Below, in pieces: positions 14,967-23,282 of a stretch of 64,000 bases of DNA (positions are counted from its first letter, which is position 1; every line of letters begins with the position of its first letter). The stretch is from positions 1-64,000 of the forward strand of contig NZ_JAGSOH010000022.1 of the NCBI RefSeq assembly GCF_018139625.1. Reading direction: 5' to 3'. The DNA comes from Actinospica acidithermotolerans. GTDB lineage: Bacteria; Actinomycetota; Actinomycetes; Streptomycetales; Catenulisporaceae. The notes beneath the pieces are model-generated. The model was given only the letters and a program-made list of their open reading frames with translations. It was not told the DNA's origin and ran no database searches. The position numbers were made by a program, and so were the translations under genes.

Positions 14967-17900
14967 TCATTGCGCGAATCCGATCGCGAAGACGTGGAAG
15001 TCTCCGTCGGTCGGGCTCGGCAGGGTGACGCTGGCGACCGTCTTGCCCGCCGTGAGCGTTCCGTCCACGGCGAACAGGTAGGTGTTGACGGTCTGGTTCG
15101 ACGTGCCGCCGTCGGCGTTGCGGTACGTCGTCGAGGCGATCGTCTGGTCGCCGGAGGGGGCGGTCTCGCTGCCCGCGCCGAGCGTCCAGTCGCCGAAGTT
15201 CACCGGGATCTGCTGCGTGGTGCCGTCGGTGTAGGTCACCGTCAGCGTTCCGGTGGTTCCCGTCGACGGCGCGTTGGTCGCGCTGCCGAGCAGTCCGATC
15301 TTCGTGGCCGTGGTCGGCTGCAGCGGGATGGTCTGGCCGTTCGCCTCGATGTTGTCGAGCGCTCCGGCCTGGACGTTCGGCCACGTGTAGCTGACGCCGT
15401 CCGAGGTGATCGTGGCGCCGGGGGTCACGTTCTGCGCGGCGAGGGCGTTGGCGGAGTAGCTGTAGCCGTCTCCGTCGTAGTCGGCCGCGCTGGAGCCGCC
15501 GTCCGTCGAGATGCCGATGTTGGTGTAGTACGGCCAGAGCTCGCCGGGCGAGGCGACGTCCACGCTGAGCGTGCTCGGCAGCAGGGACGTGCCGCCGGAC
15601 GACATCGCGAACGTCACCGGGTACGAGCCCTCCGTCGCACCCGCGGTGACCTTGAGCGCGACGCTCGCGGTCGAGTGCGCCGGGACGGTCAGCGTGCTGG
15701 AGGACGGGCTGACGGTCACTCCGCTGCCGCTCTCCGACCACTTCACCGTGGTCGGACTGCTCGTCAGGTTGGACGCGACGAGCTTCGCGCTGCCGCTCCC
15801 GCTCGGGGCCAGGATCAGCCCGGAGCCCGGCGAGACCGCGGCGAGAACCGAGGCCTCACCGGTGGAGTCGGACGGCGGCGCGTCGGTCGGCAGGCTCGCC
15901 CAGCTGGTGTTCGGGGTGGTGCCCAGCGTGAAGGAGAGCGTTCCGCCCTTGGTGGTGGCGTCCGCCGGTGCGTAGGCGTCGTTCCAGGAGCCGCTGTTCC
16001 AGGTGGCCGACTGCACGTACGGGGCCGCGGCCGCGGCGCCCTTGCCGTTGATCGTCAGGGTCTTGCCGCTCGCCAGCTTGACGACGGCCTTCGGGAACAG
16101 CGGGCTGCCCAGCGCGAGGGTCGAGGTGCCCGGGGTCTCCGGGTACATGCCGAGCGCGGACCAGACGTACCAGGAGCTCATCTCGCCGAGGTCGTCGTTG
16201 CCGGCCAGGCCGGAGGGCGAGTCGGTCCAGATCTGGTCCTGGACCTGCCGCACGTCCTTCTGGGTCTTGTACGGCTGGCCGGTGTAGTCGTACTCCCAGG
16301 GCAGTTCGAGGCTGGGCTCGTTGCTGAAGTCCGCCTTGTTGCCGCTGCCGCCGTCGATGCCCGAGAGCACCTGGTCGAGGTACGTGCTCGCGTAGTTGGC
16401 CGCGCCGCCGTCGGCCGCCGCGAGCCCGGCGATGTTGAAGGGCACCATGCCCGTGTACTGCCAGGAGCTACCCTCGACGAAGTCGGTGCCGCTGGACGGG
16501 TTGAAGCCCGCGAGCCAGGAGCCGTTCGCCAGGCGCGGCTGCATGAAGCCGGAGGCCGGGTTGTAGACGTTGGTCCAGTTGTTCGCGCGGGCCGCGAACT
16601 TCGCGTAGTCGGCCTTGTCGCCGGTCGCCTTGGCGAGCGAGGCGATGGCGTAGTCCGCCGAGTCGTACTCCAGCTGGGTGGAGACCGGTCCGTAGAAGTT
16701 GCAGCAGCCGTACGTCCCGTCGGCCGGCAGGTAGCCGATCGCGCTGGAACCGCTGATGTAGTTGAGTCCGGGCCGGTCGTCGTTGGTGGTCGTCGCCTCG
16801 GCGACCATGTCCTTGAGCGCGGTGGACGTGTCCCAGTCGCGCGCGCCGAAGGAGTAGTAGTCGGCGAGGATCTCGTCCGACGGGTCACCGACCATGACGT
16901 AGGTCTCGCCGTTGTTGTTGGACCACTTGGGGAACTCGCCGGTCTGCGCATAGTCGTCGAGCATGGACTCGGCCGTGTCGGAGGCGATCTGAGGATCTAT
17001 CAACGCCTCGAGCTGGGCCTGCGATCGGTATATGTCCCAGCCCGAGTAGTTGCCGTATACGGCGGCGTGGCCCGAGTCGACTGTGTGCACCTTGCCGTCG
17101 AAGCCGGGGTACTGGCCGTTGACGTCGCTGACCACGTTCGGGTGCAGCGAGGCGTGGTAGAGCGCGGTGTAGAACACCGTGTCCTGATCAACGGTGCCGC
17201 CCTCGATCCGGATCTGGTCGAGCTGCTTGTTCCAGGCGCTCGCCGCCGCGGCCTTCGTGGAGTTGAAGTTCCAGCCCGGGTTCTCCGCCTTGCGGTTGGC
17301 GACCGCGTTCGCGCCGGAGACGTACGAGATGCCGACCTTGGCCTGGACGACCTGGCTGTTCGAGGTGTCGAAGGTGACGTAGCCGTCGTTGACGCTCGAG
17401 CCGGCCGCGCTCTTTGACAGCGTTGTCTTCGGCTGCGCGCCGTGGATCGCCGGCTTGTTGGCCGGCTCGGCCGAGTTCTTCGACGCGTCGGTCGCCGCCT
17501 TCTTCAGCGTCGCGGCGACGGCGTCGGTCCCGTCCGTGGTGAACGGGTGGTCGAAGACCATGTCGAAGTACACGGTGTACGTGTTCGTCGCGCCGCAGAA
17601 GTAGCCGCTGGTCACCGAGCCGCGGACCTCGGTGTCGCTGACCACGTCGAACTGCGTGGCGGAGTCGCCGTTGGCGCTGTCGTTGAGCTTGAAGATCAGG
17701 TTGGCCTGCGTGGTGGCCGGGAAGGTGAAGCGGGCCATGCCGGTCCGCGTCGTCGCGGTCAGCTCGGTGGTGACGCCGTTCGAGGTCTGCACCGAGTAGT
17801 AGCCGGGCGAGGCGCTCTCGCCCGTGTGCGAGAACGAGTCGTTCGCACCGGTGTCGACGGCGCCGACGGTCGGCAGCACCGGCACGTCGCCCTCGGCCGG

Positions 17901-18239
17901 GCAGCCCGGTCCGGACATGTGCGTGAGGCTGAAGCCGGTGATCGAGGAATCCGTGTACTCGTAGCCGCCGCCGTCCGGGCGGCTCGGGGTGTCCGGGCTC
18001 CACTGGACCATGCCGTAGGGCACGTCGGCGCCGGGGAAGTCGTCCGCGGAGTTGGTCGTCCCGATGAGGGGGTTGACGTAGGAGCCGGGATCGGTGACGA
18101 GGGCGTTGCTGGAGATCGCGACGCGGGTCGCGGCCGAGGCGCCCGGCGCGAGGGCGCCGAGACCGAGGGTCACGGCGGCCACGACGGGCACCGCCGCCCG
18201 CATCCGGGTTCTGCGACTGAAGGTGGGCAGGGAAGGCAT
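14967..18239 (-). CDS. Secreted GH92 alpha-mannosidase with NEW3 and C-terminal beta-sandwich domains
   Basis: 1090 residues. A Sec-type signal peptide (RRTRMRAAVPVVAAVTLGLG ending near ASA) is followed by the GH92 N-terminal domain (VNPLIGTTNSADDFPGADVP, then YGMVQWSPDT) and the (alpha/alpha)6 catalytic domain (SGWDIYRSQ, FPKWSNNNGETYVMVGD, GYLPADGTYGCCNFYGPVS, GLAGNDDLGEMSSWYVWSAL). GH92 enzymes are calcium-dependent exo-alpha-mannosidases, most often alpha-1,2. The C-terminus adds a NEW3-like immunoglobulin domain (about 790-880) and a further beta-sandwich (about 890-1090) common in actinobacterial GH92 proteins. I start at ATG 18239 because GGGAG lies 9 nt upstream; the ATG at 18275 falls inside a TGACAACGTTGTCA operator. 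Probably degrades yeast or fungal mannan, which matches the divergent GH16 glucanase. Confidence 0.9.
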   Translation of the reverse strand: MPSLPTFSRRTRMRAAVPVVAAVTLGLGALAPGASAATRVAISSNALVTDPGSYVNPLIGTTNSADDFPGADVPYGMVQWSPDTPSRPDGGGYEYTDSSITGFSLTHMSGPGCPAEGDVPVLPTVGAVDTGANDSFSHTGESASPGYYSVQTSNGVTTELTATTRTGMARFTFPATTQANLIFKLNDSANGDSATQFDVVSDTEVRGSVTSGYFCGATNTYTVYFDMVFDHPFTTDGTDAVAATLKKAATDASKNSAEPANKPAIHGAQPKTTLSKSAAGSSVNDGYVTFDTSNSQVVQAKVGISYVSGANAVANRKAENPGWNFNSTKAAAASAWNKQLDQIRIEGGTVDQDTVFYTALYHASLHPNVVSDVNGQYPGFDGKVHTVDSGHAAVYGNYSGWDIYRSQAQLEALIDPQIASDTAESMLDDYAQTGEFPKWSNNNGETYVMVGDPSDEILADYYSFGARDWDTSTALKDMVAEATTTNDDRPGLNYISGSSAIGYLPADGTYGCCNFYGPVSTQLEYDSADYAIASLAKATGDKADYAKFAARANNWTNVYNPASGFMQPRLANGSWLAGFNPSSGTDFVEGSSWQYTGMVPFNIAGLAAADGGAANYASTYLDQVLSGIDGGSGNKADFSNEPSLELPWEYDYTGQPYKTQKDVRQVQDQIWTDSPSGLAGNDDLGEMSSWYVWSALGMYPETPGTSTLALGSPLFPKAVVKLASGKTLTINGKGAAAAAPYVQSATWNSGSWNDAYAPADATTKGGTLSFTLGTTPNTSWASLPTDAPPSDSTGEASVLAAVSPGSGLILAPSGSGSAKLVASNLTSSPTTVKWSESGSGVTVSPSSSTLTVPAHSTASVALKVTAGATEGSYPVTFAMSSGGTSLLPSTLSVDVASPGELWPYYTNIGISTDGGSSAADYDGDGYSYSANALAAQNVTPGATITSDGVSYTWPNVQAGALDNIEANGQTIPLQPTTATKIGLLGSATNAPSTGTTGTLTVTYTDGTTQQIPVNFGDWTLGAGSETAPSGDQTIASTTYRNADGGTSNQTVNTYLFAVDGTLTAGKTVASVTLPSPTDGDFHVFAIGFAQ

Positions 18240-18260
18240 GAGGGTGGTCTCCCAAGGGTC

Positions 18261-18274
18261 TGACAACGTTGTCA
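18261..18274. promoter_or_regulatory. LacI-type operator in the GH92 leader
   Basis: TGACAACGTTGTCA, a perfect 14-bp palindrome with the central CG typical of LacI-family operators, 21 bp before the GH92 start. No LacI gene is present nearby, so the regulator is encoded elsewhere. Confidence 0.75.
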
Positions 18275-18375
18275 TGCTCGCGTGTGACGATCCCGCAGAT
18301 CTGAGGCCGTGTCAAGGGATCGGGTTCCGGAACCTGCCGCACCAGTTGACTAGACCAATTTTGCGGCGCACGATG

Positions 18376-18395
18376 CGCCGTAAACGCTTACGGCG
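18376..18395. promoter_or_regulatory. Second LacI-like palindrome in the GH92/GH16 divergence
   Basis: CGCCGTAAACGCTTACGGCG: 8-bp arms around ACGC. The core GTAAACGCTTAC resembles catabolite-type LacI operators. It sits between the divergent GH92 and GH16 genes, about 65 bp from the GH16 start, so it could link the two genes to sugar availability. An overlapping hairpin GGCGCA-CGA-TGCGCC precedes it. Confidence 0.6.
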
Positions 18396-18458
18396 CTTCG
18401 CAACGCGCGCCGTGCGCGTCACCCACAACACCTCCTTCGAGAAGGCGGGCAAGTCTGC

Positions 18459-19811
18459 ATGCGCATATCCCGTGAAAGATCGACCCGAGCACCCCTCCTC
18501 CGCCGCCTCCTGGTCTGGCTCGCCGTCCCCGCCATGGTGGTCGCGCTGACCGACGTCGTCGCGGTCTCCTCCGCCTCCGCGACGACCGTGCCCGGGGCGC
18601 CCTCCGGCTGGTCCACCGTGTTCAGCGACAGCTTCGCCGGCTCGTCCGGCAGCGGCATCGACTCGCAGTGGATGTACGACACCGGCCAGGGCGTGTTCGG
18701 CACCGGCGAGGTCGAGACGATGACGAACTCGACGTCGAACGTGCACCTCGACGGCAACGGCCACCTCGACATCACCGCGCTCGGCAGCGGCAGCAACTGG
18801 ACCTCCGGCCGCGTCCAGACCACGACCGCGAACGTCGGCGCCCCGGCCGGCGGCGAACTCGAGGTCACCGCGTCCATCGAGCAGCCCACCGGCGGCGTCG
18901 GCTACTGGCCGGCCTTCTGGATGCTCGGCCCGGGCCAGTGGCCGGAGAACGGCGAGATCGACATTATGGAGGACGTCAACTCCCTGTCCGAGCTCTCCGG
19001 CACCGTGCACTGCGGCACCGACCCCGGCGGCCCCTGCAACGAGACGAACGGCATCGGCAGCGGCCTCGTCGGCTGCGGCGGCTGCCAGTCGGGCTACCAC
19101 ACGTACACGATGATCCTGAACCGGACGAACACCTCGGCCGAGTCGATCACCTTCTACCTCGACGGCAACGCGTACTTCACCGTCAACGAGTCGCAGATCG
19201 GCACCAGCACCTGGCAGGCCGCGTTCGACCACAACATGTCGATCATCCTCGACCTGGCGATGGGCGGCGGCTACCCGAACGGCGTGTGCGGCTGCACCTC
19301 GCCGACGAGCAGCACGGCCTCCGGCGGCACGATGAGCGTGGCGTACGTCGCGGCGTACTCCACCTCGGGCTCGTCCTCGGGCGGCGGCGGTGGCGGTGGC
19401 GGCACGGGCGGGCAGTGGACCGGCCAGATCACCGGCTACCAGGGCCTGTGCCTGGACGACCGCGGCGCGAGCACCGCGCTGTACAACCCGGTCCAGGTCT
19501 ACACCTGCAACAACACCGGCGCCCAGCAGTGGACGGTGGTCGAGGCGGGCAGCCTGATCAAGGACTACGGCATGTGCCTCGACATCAACGGAGGCGGCAC
19601 CGCCGACGGTACGACCGTGGATCTCTACACCTGCAACGGCACCGGAGCACAGGTGTGGATACCGCAGTCGAACGGACAGCTCTACAACCCACAATCGAAT
19701 AAGTGCCTTGATGATACGAACTACGGCGGTTCCGGTACCCAGCTGCAGATCTGGGACTGCACCGCCAACGACGCGGCACAGGTCTGGACGCTCCCGGCGG
19801 GCGCGATCTAG
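18459..19811 (+). CDS. Secreted GH16 beta-glucanase with ricin-B (CBM13) domain
   Basis: 450 residues. Signal peptide (about 1-42; RRLLVWLAVPAMVVALTDVV, cleavage near ASA-TT). GH16 catalytic domain 45-295 with GYWPAFWMLG and the retaining active site E166-I-D168-I-M-E171 (PENGEIDIMED), typical of laminarinase/endo-beta-1,3-glucanase rather than lichenase. A Ser/Gly linker with eight consecutive Gly follows (about 300-316). The C-terminus is a ricin B-type lectin domain (about 320-450) with CLDD/CLDINGGG and Q-x-W repeats (AQQWTV, AQVWIP, AQVWTL), a carbohydrate-binding CBM13 beta-trefoil. Divergent from the GH92 mannosidase; together they suit attack on fungal cell walls. ATG 18459 precedes a basic n-region as expected. 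Confidence 0.93.
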   Translation: MRISRERSTRAPLLRRLLVWLAVPAMVVALTDVVAVSSASATTVPGAPSGWSTVFSDSFAGSSGSGIDSQWMYDTGQGVFGTGEVETMTNSTSNVHLDGNGHLDITALGSGSNWTSGRVQTTTANVGAPAGGELEVTASIEQPTGGVGYWPAFWMLGPGQWPENGEIDIMEDVNSLSELSGTVHCGTDPGGPCNETNGIGSGLVGCGGCQSGYHTYTMILNRTNTSAESITFYLDGNAYFTVNESQIGTSTWQAAFDHNMSIILDLAMGGGYPNGVCGCTSPTSSTASGGTMSVAYVAAYSTSGSSSGGGGGGGGTGGQWTGQITGYQGLCLDDRGASTALYNPVQVYTCNNTGAQQWTVVEAGSLIKDYGMCLDINGGGTADGTTVDLYTCNGTGAQVWIPQSNGQLYNPQSNKCLDDTNYGGSGTQLQIWDCTANDAAQVWTLPAGAI

Positions 19812-19823
19812 TCCGTGAGCGAA

Positions 19824-19867
19824 CCGTCCCCGTGTCCCCGGCCCCGCGGCCGGGGACACGGGGACGG
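19824..19867. terminator. Very strong hairpin after the GH16 gene
   Basis: Perfect 20-bp arms (19824-19843 and 19848-19867) with a CCGC loop: CCGTCCCCGTGTCCCCGGCC and its complement. It starts 13 bp after the GH16 stop and ends 41 bp before the next start. Confidence 0.85.
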
Positions 19868-19908
19868 GACACCGGGACGGCGCACCGGGCGCGTGATTGA
19901 CTGGACCC

Positions 19909-20964
19909 ATGTCCAACTCTCCAGCGGCCGCCCGAGTCGGCCTGATCGGCTACGGCACGGCGGGCCGCTTCTTCCACGCCCCGCTGCTCGCCACCACCCC
20001 CGGCCTCGAGCTCGCCGCCGTCGTCACCTCGGACGCGGCGCGACGGGCCGACATCCACGCGGCGTACCCGGGCACGCAGGTCGTCGCCTCGGCCGACGAG
20101 CTGTGGCCGCTGGAGCTGGACCTGGTCGTCATCGCCTCCCCCAACAAGACGCACGTCCCGCTCGCCGAGGCCGCCCTCGCGGCGGATTCCGCGGTCGTCG
20201 TCGACAAGCCGCTGGCGATCACGTCGGCGGACGGACAGGCGCTGGTCGAGTCGGCGAAGGCGCGCGGCCTGCTGCTGAGCGTGTTCCAGAACCGCCGGTG
20301 GGACGGGGATTTCCGCACGGTCGCCCAGCTCGTCGCGGACGGCCGGCTCGGCACCGTCCAGCGCTTCGAGTCGCGGTTCGAGCGCTGGCGGCCGAAGCTC
20401 AAGGGCGGCTGGCGGGAGTCCGGCGGACCCGAGGAGGGCAGCGGCCTGCTCTACGATCTCGGCAGCCACCTCGTCGACCAGGCGCTTAACCTCTTCGGTC
20501 CCGCCGCCCACGTGTACGCGCAGGCCGACGTGCGCCGCGAGGGCGCGACGGCGGACGACGACACCTTCATCGCCCTGACCCACACGTCGGGCGTCCGCTC
20601 GCACCTCTGGGCCAGCGCCACCGCCGCCGCGCTCGGCCCGCGCTTCCGCGTGCTGGGATCGCAGGGCTCGTACGTGACATACGGCCTCGACGGCCAGGAG
20701 GACGAGCTGCGCGCCGGCCGCACGCCGCACGACGCGGGCTTCGGCGTGACTCCGCGCGAGCGGTACGGCACGGTCGGCGCGGAGGGCGAGTTCGAGACGT
20801 GGCCGACGCTGGACGGCCGCTACACGGACTTCTACGCGAGGATCCAGCGTGCGCTGCGCGGCGAGGGCCCGGTGCCGGTCGACCCGGGCGACGCCGTCGC
20901 CGCGCTCAAGGTGATCGAGGCCGCGCGGATCTCGGCGGACGAGAATCGCGTCGTCGTCCTCTGA
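19909..20964 (+). CDS. Gfo/Idh/MocA-family oxidoreductase
   Basis: 351 residues. N-terminal Rossmann fold with VGLIGYGTAGRFFHAPLL (GxGxxG), the VVIASPNKTHVPLAEAAL strand, and the conserved VDKPLAITSADG lysine motif. C-terminal substrate domain has EGSGLLYDLGSHLVDQAL, with the Asp and His typical of the family. An NAD(P)-dependent sugar or inositol dehydrogenase is likely; substrate unknown. ATG 19909 is used; a TTG 12 bp earlier is less likely. There is no clear ribosome site, so translation may be leaderless. It follows a strong terminator and therefore has its own promoter. Confidence 0.88.
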   Translation: MSNSPAAARVGLIGYGTAGRFFHAPLLATTPGLELAAVVTSDAARRADIHAAYPGTQVVASADELWPLELDLVVIASPNKTHVPLAEAALAADSAVVVDKPLAITSADGQALVESAKARGLLLSVFQNRRWDGDFRTVAQLVADGRLGTVQRFESRFERWRPKLKGGWRESGGPEEGSGLLYDLGSHLVDQALNLFGPAAHVYAQADVRREGATADDDTFIALTHTSGVRSHLWASATAAALGPRFRVLGSQGSYVTYGLDGQEDELRAGRTPHDAGFGVTPRERYGTVGAEGEFETWPTLDGRYTDFYARIQRALRGEGPVPVDPGDAVAALKVIEAARISADENRVVVL

Positions 20965-20997
20965 CGCGCCGGCGGAATCGCGCGGCCTTGCTGATTT

Positions 20998-21588
20998 CTA
21001 TGGTCGCAGCCCTCTGACCAGGTGATCGAGTGCGTCGCCGAGGGCCTGGTCGATGTCGGCCTCCGGGATCACGCCGATCGAGGCGAGGTTCGCGACTCCG
21101 TGCACGGTGAAGAACGCCGAGTACGCGATCCGCTCGACGTCGCCGGCGTGCACGTCGCCGGTGCGCTGGCCGTCGGCGATCGCGGCGTACACGGGCGCCG
21201 CCAGACGCATCCAGGCCTCGTGCATGTCGTCGAGCGCGTCCGTGTCCGCCTTGCTGGAGAACATCAGCGCAATGAGCTCGCGCTCGCTCACCGCGAAGTC
21301 CACCGTCGCCCGGGCGAGCGCCTCGAGCCGGGCGCGGAATCCGGCCTCGGGGCCGGGATCGGCCTTGGCCAGCGCCTCGGCCATCCGCGCGAACCCGAGC
21401 AGGGCGACGGCGTCGAGCAGCGCGCGCCGGTCCTTGAAGTGGCGGCTCGGCGCGGCGTGGCTGACGTTGAGATCGCGCGCCAGCTCGCGCAGCGAGAGCG
21501 CCGAGGCCCCCTTCTCCCGCAGCGTCCGCCCGGCCTGTTCGAGGAGTGCGGCGCGCAGGTCGCCGTGGTGGTAGGAGCGGTTCGCCAT
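20998..21588 (-). CDS. TetR-family regulator
   Basis: 196 residues. HTH at 5-55: SYHHGDLRAALLEQAGRTL, LSLRELARDLNVSHAAPSRH and FKDRRALLDAVALLGF, the TetR_C_33/WHG-like subgroup. The ligand domain has a C-terminal FFTVHGVANLASIGVIPEAD helix pair. ATG 21588 begins MANRSYHHGDL, the common start in this subgroup; the 14-residue upstream extension overlaps the divergent promoter. Divergent from the SDR gene at 21660, and the GTTGTCA-T-TGACAAC palindrome between them is the likely shared operator. Confidence 0.9.
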   Translation of the reverse strand: MANRSYHHGDLRAALLEQAGRTLREKGASALSLRELARDLNVSHAAPSRHFKDRRALLDAVALLGFARMAEALAKADPGPEAGFRARLEALARATVDFAVSERELIALMFSSKADTDALDDMHEAWMRLAAPVYAAIADGQRTGDVHAGDVERIAYSAFFTVHGVANLASIGVIPEADIDQALGDALDHLVRGLRP

Positions 21589-21616
21589 GGTCAGCAGGAT
21601 ACAAAAGGCCGCGCGT

Positions 21617-21652
21617 GTTGTCATTGACAACTTTGTTGGCAGTGGCTACATT
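21617..21652 (+). promoter_or_regulatory. SDR promoter overlapped by TetR operator
   Basis: A near-consensus housekeeping promoter: -35 TTGACA (21624-21629), 17-bp spacer, -10 TACATT (21647-21652), 8 bp before the SDR start codon. The perfect palindrome GTTGTCA-T-TGACAAC (21617-21631) covers the -35 box, so binding by the divergent TetR would block polymerase. Confidence 0.75.
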
Positions 21653-21659
21653 CGGGGCC

Positions 21660-22541
21660 ATGGGAACATGGAGCACGAACGATCTTCCGAACCTGACCGG
21701 CCGCACGGTGATCGTCACCGGCGCGAACAGCGGCATCGGCCTGGCCACCACCCGCGCGCTGGCCGGAGCCGGCGCGCACGTCGTCCTCGCGGTGCGCGAC
21801 GTCGAGCGCGGCCGGGCCGCCGCCGCGAGCGCGCCCGGCAGCACCGAGGTGCGCCGCGTGGACCTGGCCGACCTCTCCAGCGTGCGCGCGTTCGCCGCGG
21901 AGTGGGACGGCGAGATCAGTGTGCTGATCAACAACGCCGGGATCATGATGGTCCCCGAGGGCCGGACAGCGGACGGCTTCGAGCGCCAGTTCGGCACGAA
22001 CCACCTGGGCCACTTCGCGCTCACCAACCTGCTGCTGCCGCAGATCACTGACCGCGTCGTCACGCTCTCCTCGCGCGCGCACCAGTGGGACCGCGGCCGG
22101 ATGTACTTCGACAACCTGAACCTGACCGGCAACTACTCGCCGACCCGCGCGTACGCCCAATCGAAGCTCTCGAACCTCCTGTTCACGGCCGAACTGCAGC
22201 GTCGGCTGACGGCGGCCGGCTCGTCGGTGCGCTCGCTGGCCGCGCATCCCGGCTACGCGGCCACGGAGCTCCAGTCGCATTCGGGCAGCCGCGTCACCGG
22301 CGCGCTGCTGAAGGTCGGCAACGCGGTCTTCGCGCAATCTGCCGAGGCGGGCGCGCTGCCGTCGCTCTACGCCGCGACGCAGGACCTCCCCGGGGACAGC
22401 TTCGTCGGCCCCGACGGCTTCGCCGAGATGCGCGGCGGCCCCAAGCTCGTCGACCGCTCCGACGCCGCCAAGAACACGGAGAGCGCCGCGCGGCTGTGGT
22501 CGCTGTCCGAGGAGATGACCGGCGTGAAGTTCCCGTTCTGA
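21660..22541 (+). CDS. Short-chain dehydrogenase/reductase
   Basis: 293 residues. Classical SDR: cofactor motif TVIVTGANSGIGLATTRALA, VRRVDLADLSSVRAFA, LINNAGIMM, catalytic Ser in VVTLSSRAHQ, YxxxK as YAQSKLSN, and AAHPGYAATELQ. The sequence resembles the retinol-dehydrogenase-like/light-dependent protochlorophyllide reductase-like group that is often under TetR control. ATG 21660 is very close to the predicted -10, so the transcript may be leaderless. Substrate unknown; a role in detoxifying an aldehyde or quinone is only an inference from the TetR pairing. Confidence 0.9.
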   Translation: MGTWSTNDLPNLTGRTVIVTGANSGIGLATTRALAGAGAHVVLAVRDVERGRAAAASAPGSTEVRRVDLADLSSVRAFAAEWDGEISVLINNAGIMMVPEGRTADGFERQFGTNHLGHFALTNLLLPQITDRVVTLSSRAHQWDRGRMYFDNLNLTGNYSPTRAYAQSKLSNLLFTAELQRRLTAAGSSVRSLAAHPGYAATELQSHSGSRVTGALLKVGNAVFAQSAEAGALPSLYAATQDLPGDSFVGPDGFAEMRGGPKLVDRSDAAKNTESAARLWSLSEEMTGVKFPF

Positions 22542-22561
22542 CGGGGCGTCGGAGCGGGTTC

Positions 22562-22724
22562 GCCAAGGCGGCGCGGAGGCGTCACGGGCGCGGAGGTATC
22601 AGCGGCGCGTATCCGTCAGCAGCCAAGGCGGCGCGGAGGCGTCAAGGACGCGGATCCGTCAGCGGCCGAGAGCGGCACGGATCCGTCACCACCGCGGGCT
22701 CGCCAAGGCGGCGCGGAGGCGTCA
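22562..22724. repeat. Three direct copies of a 23-bp repeat
   Basis: The same 23-bp sequence, beginning GCCAAGGCGGCGCGGAGGCG and ending in TCA, occurs at 22562-22584, 22622-22644 and 22702-22724, with starts 60 and 80 bp apart. Shorter shared blocks (GGATCCGTCA near 22652 and 22679) lie between copies. The last copy overlaps the end of the isochorismatase gene, so the repeats may have spread from a coding end. No ORF of note otherwise in 22542-22721. Confidence 0.8.
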
Positions 22725-23282
22725 GCGGCGGGCGACCTCGTTGAAGTCCACGTCCCTCGCGTGGGGCGCTATCTCGACCTCGTCGCCCAGGGCCCATTCC
22801 GCCACCCGGGCGACGTGGTGGGCCGGGACTCGCTCGGCCAGCCCGTCGACGGCGGGAATGTCGTAGGTCCCGTGCGCGTCGTGCGGCAGGAGAACCCGGT
22901 AGCCGCGCTCCATCGCTCCCCTGGCGGTCGCGCCGACGCACATCTCCGACTGCACGCCGCAGACCACGAGGCGGTCCACGTCGTACTGATGCAGTAGCTC
23001 GTTCAGCCGAGTGCCGACGAAGCCGTCGTCCTTCGTCTTGCGTACGACGACTTCCGTGTCGCTCAATCGGACGGGCAGCGCCAACTCCCAGCCGGGCGTC
23101 CCCGGCTCGTCCGGCGCGCCGTCCGGGCCGTCGTTCTGCAGGTGGACGACGAGGGCGCCGGTGGCCCGGGCGCGGCCGAGCAGCAGCCGGATGTTCTCGA
23201 GCAGCGGCCCGGGGCCGGGCACGGCGTGCGGCCCGCGGACGAAGGCGGTCTGCAGGTCCACGACGATCAGCGCGTCGGCCAT
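22722..23282 (-). CDS. Isochorismatase-family cysteine hydrolase
   Basis: 186 residues. Catalytic triad visible: Asp in ALIVVDLQTAFV, Lys in VVVRKTKDDGFVGT and Cys in LVVCGVQSEMCVGATARGA. The cis-peptide region VCGVQSEMC fits nicotinamidase/isochorismatase-like amidohydrolases of unknown substrate. ATG 23282 shares its A with the TGA of the upstream response-regulator gene (TGATG), so the two are translationally coupled. The stop lies inside the third 23-bp repeat. Confidence 0.88.
   Translation of the reverse strand: MADALIVVDLQTAFVRGPHAVPGPGPLLENIRLLLGRARATGALVVHLQNDGPDGAPDEPGTPGWELALPVRLSDTEVVVRKTKDDGFVGTRLNELLHQYDVDRLVVCGVQSEMCVGATARGAMERGYRVLLPHDAHGTYDIPAVDGLAERVPAHHVARVAEWALGDEVEIAPHARDVDFNEVARR

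Noticed and set aside
18239-18275. Earlier ATG of the GH92 gene at 18275
   Set aside because: It lies inside a LacI-type operator and lacks a ribosome site; ATG 18239 gives a normal signal peptide.
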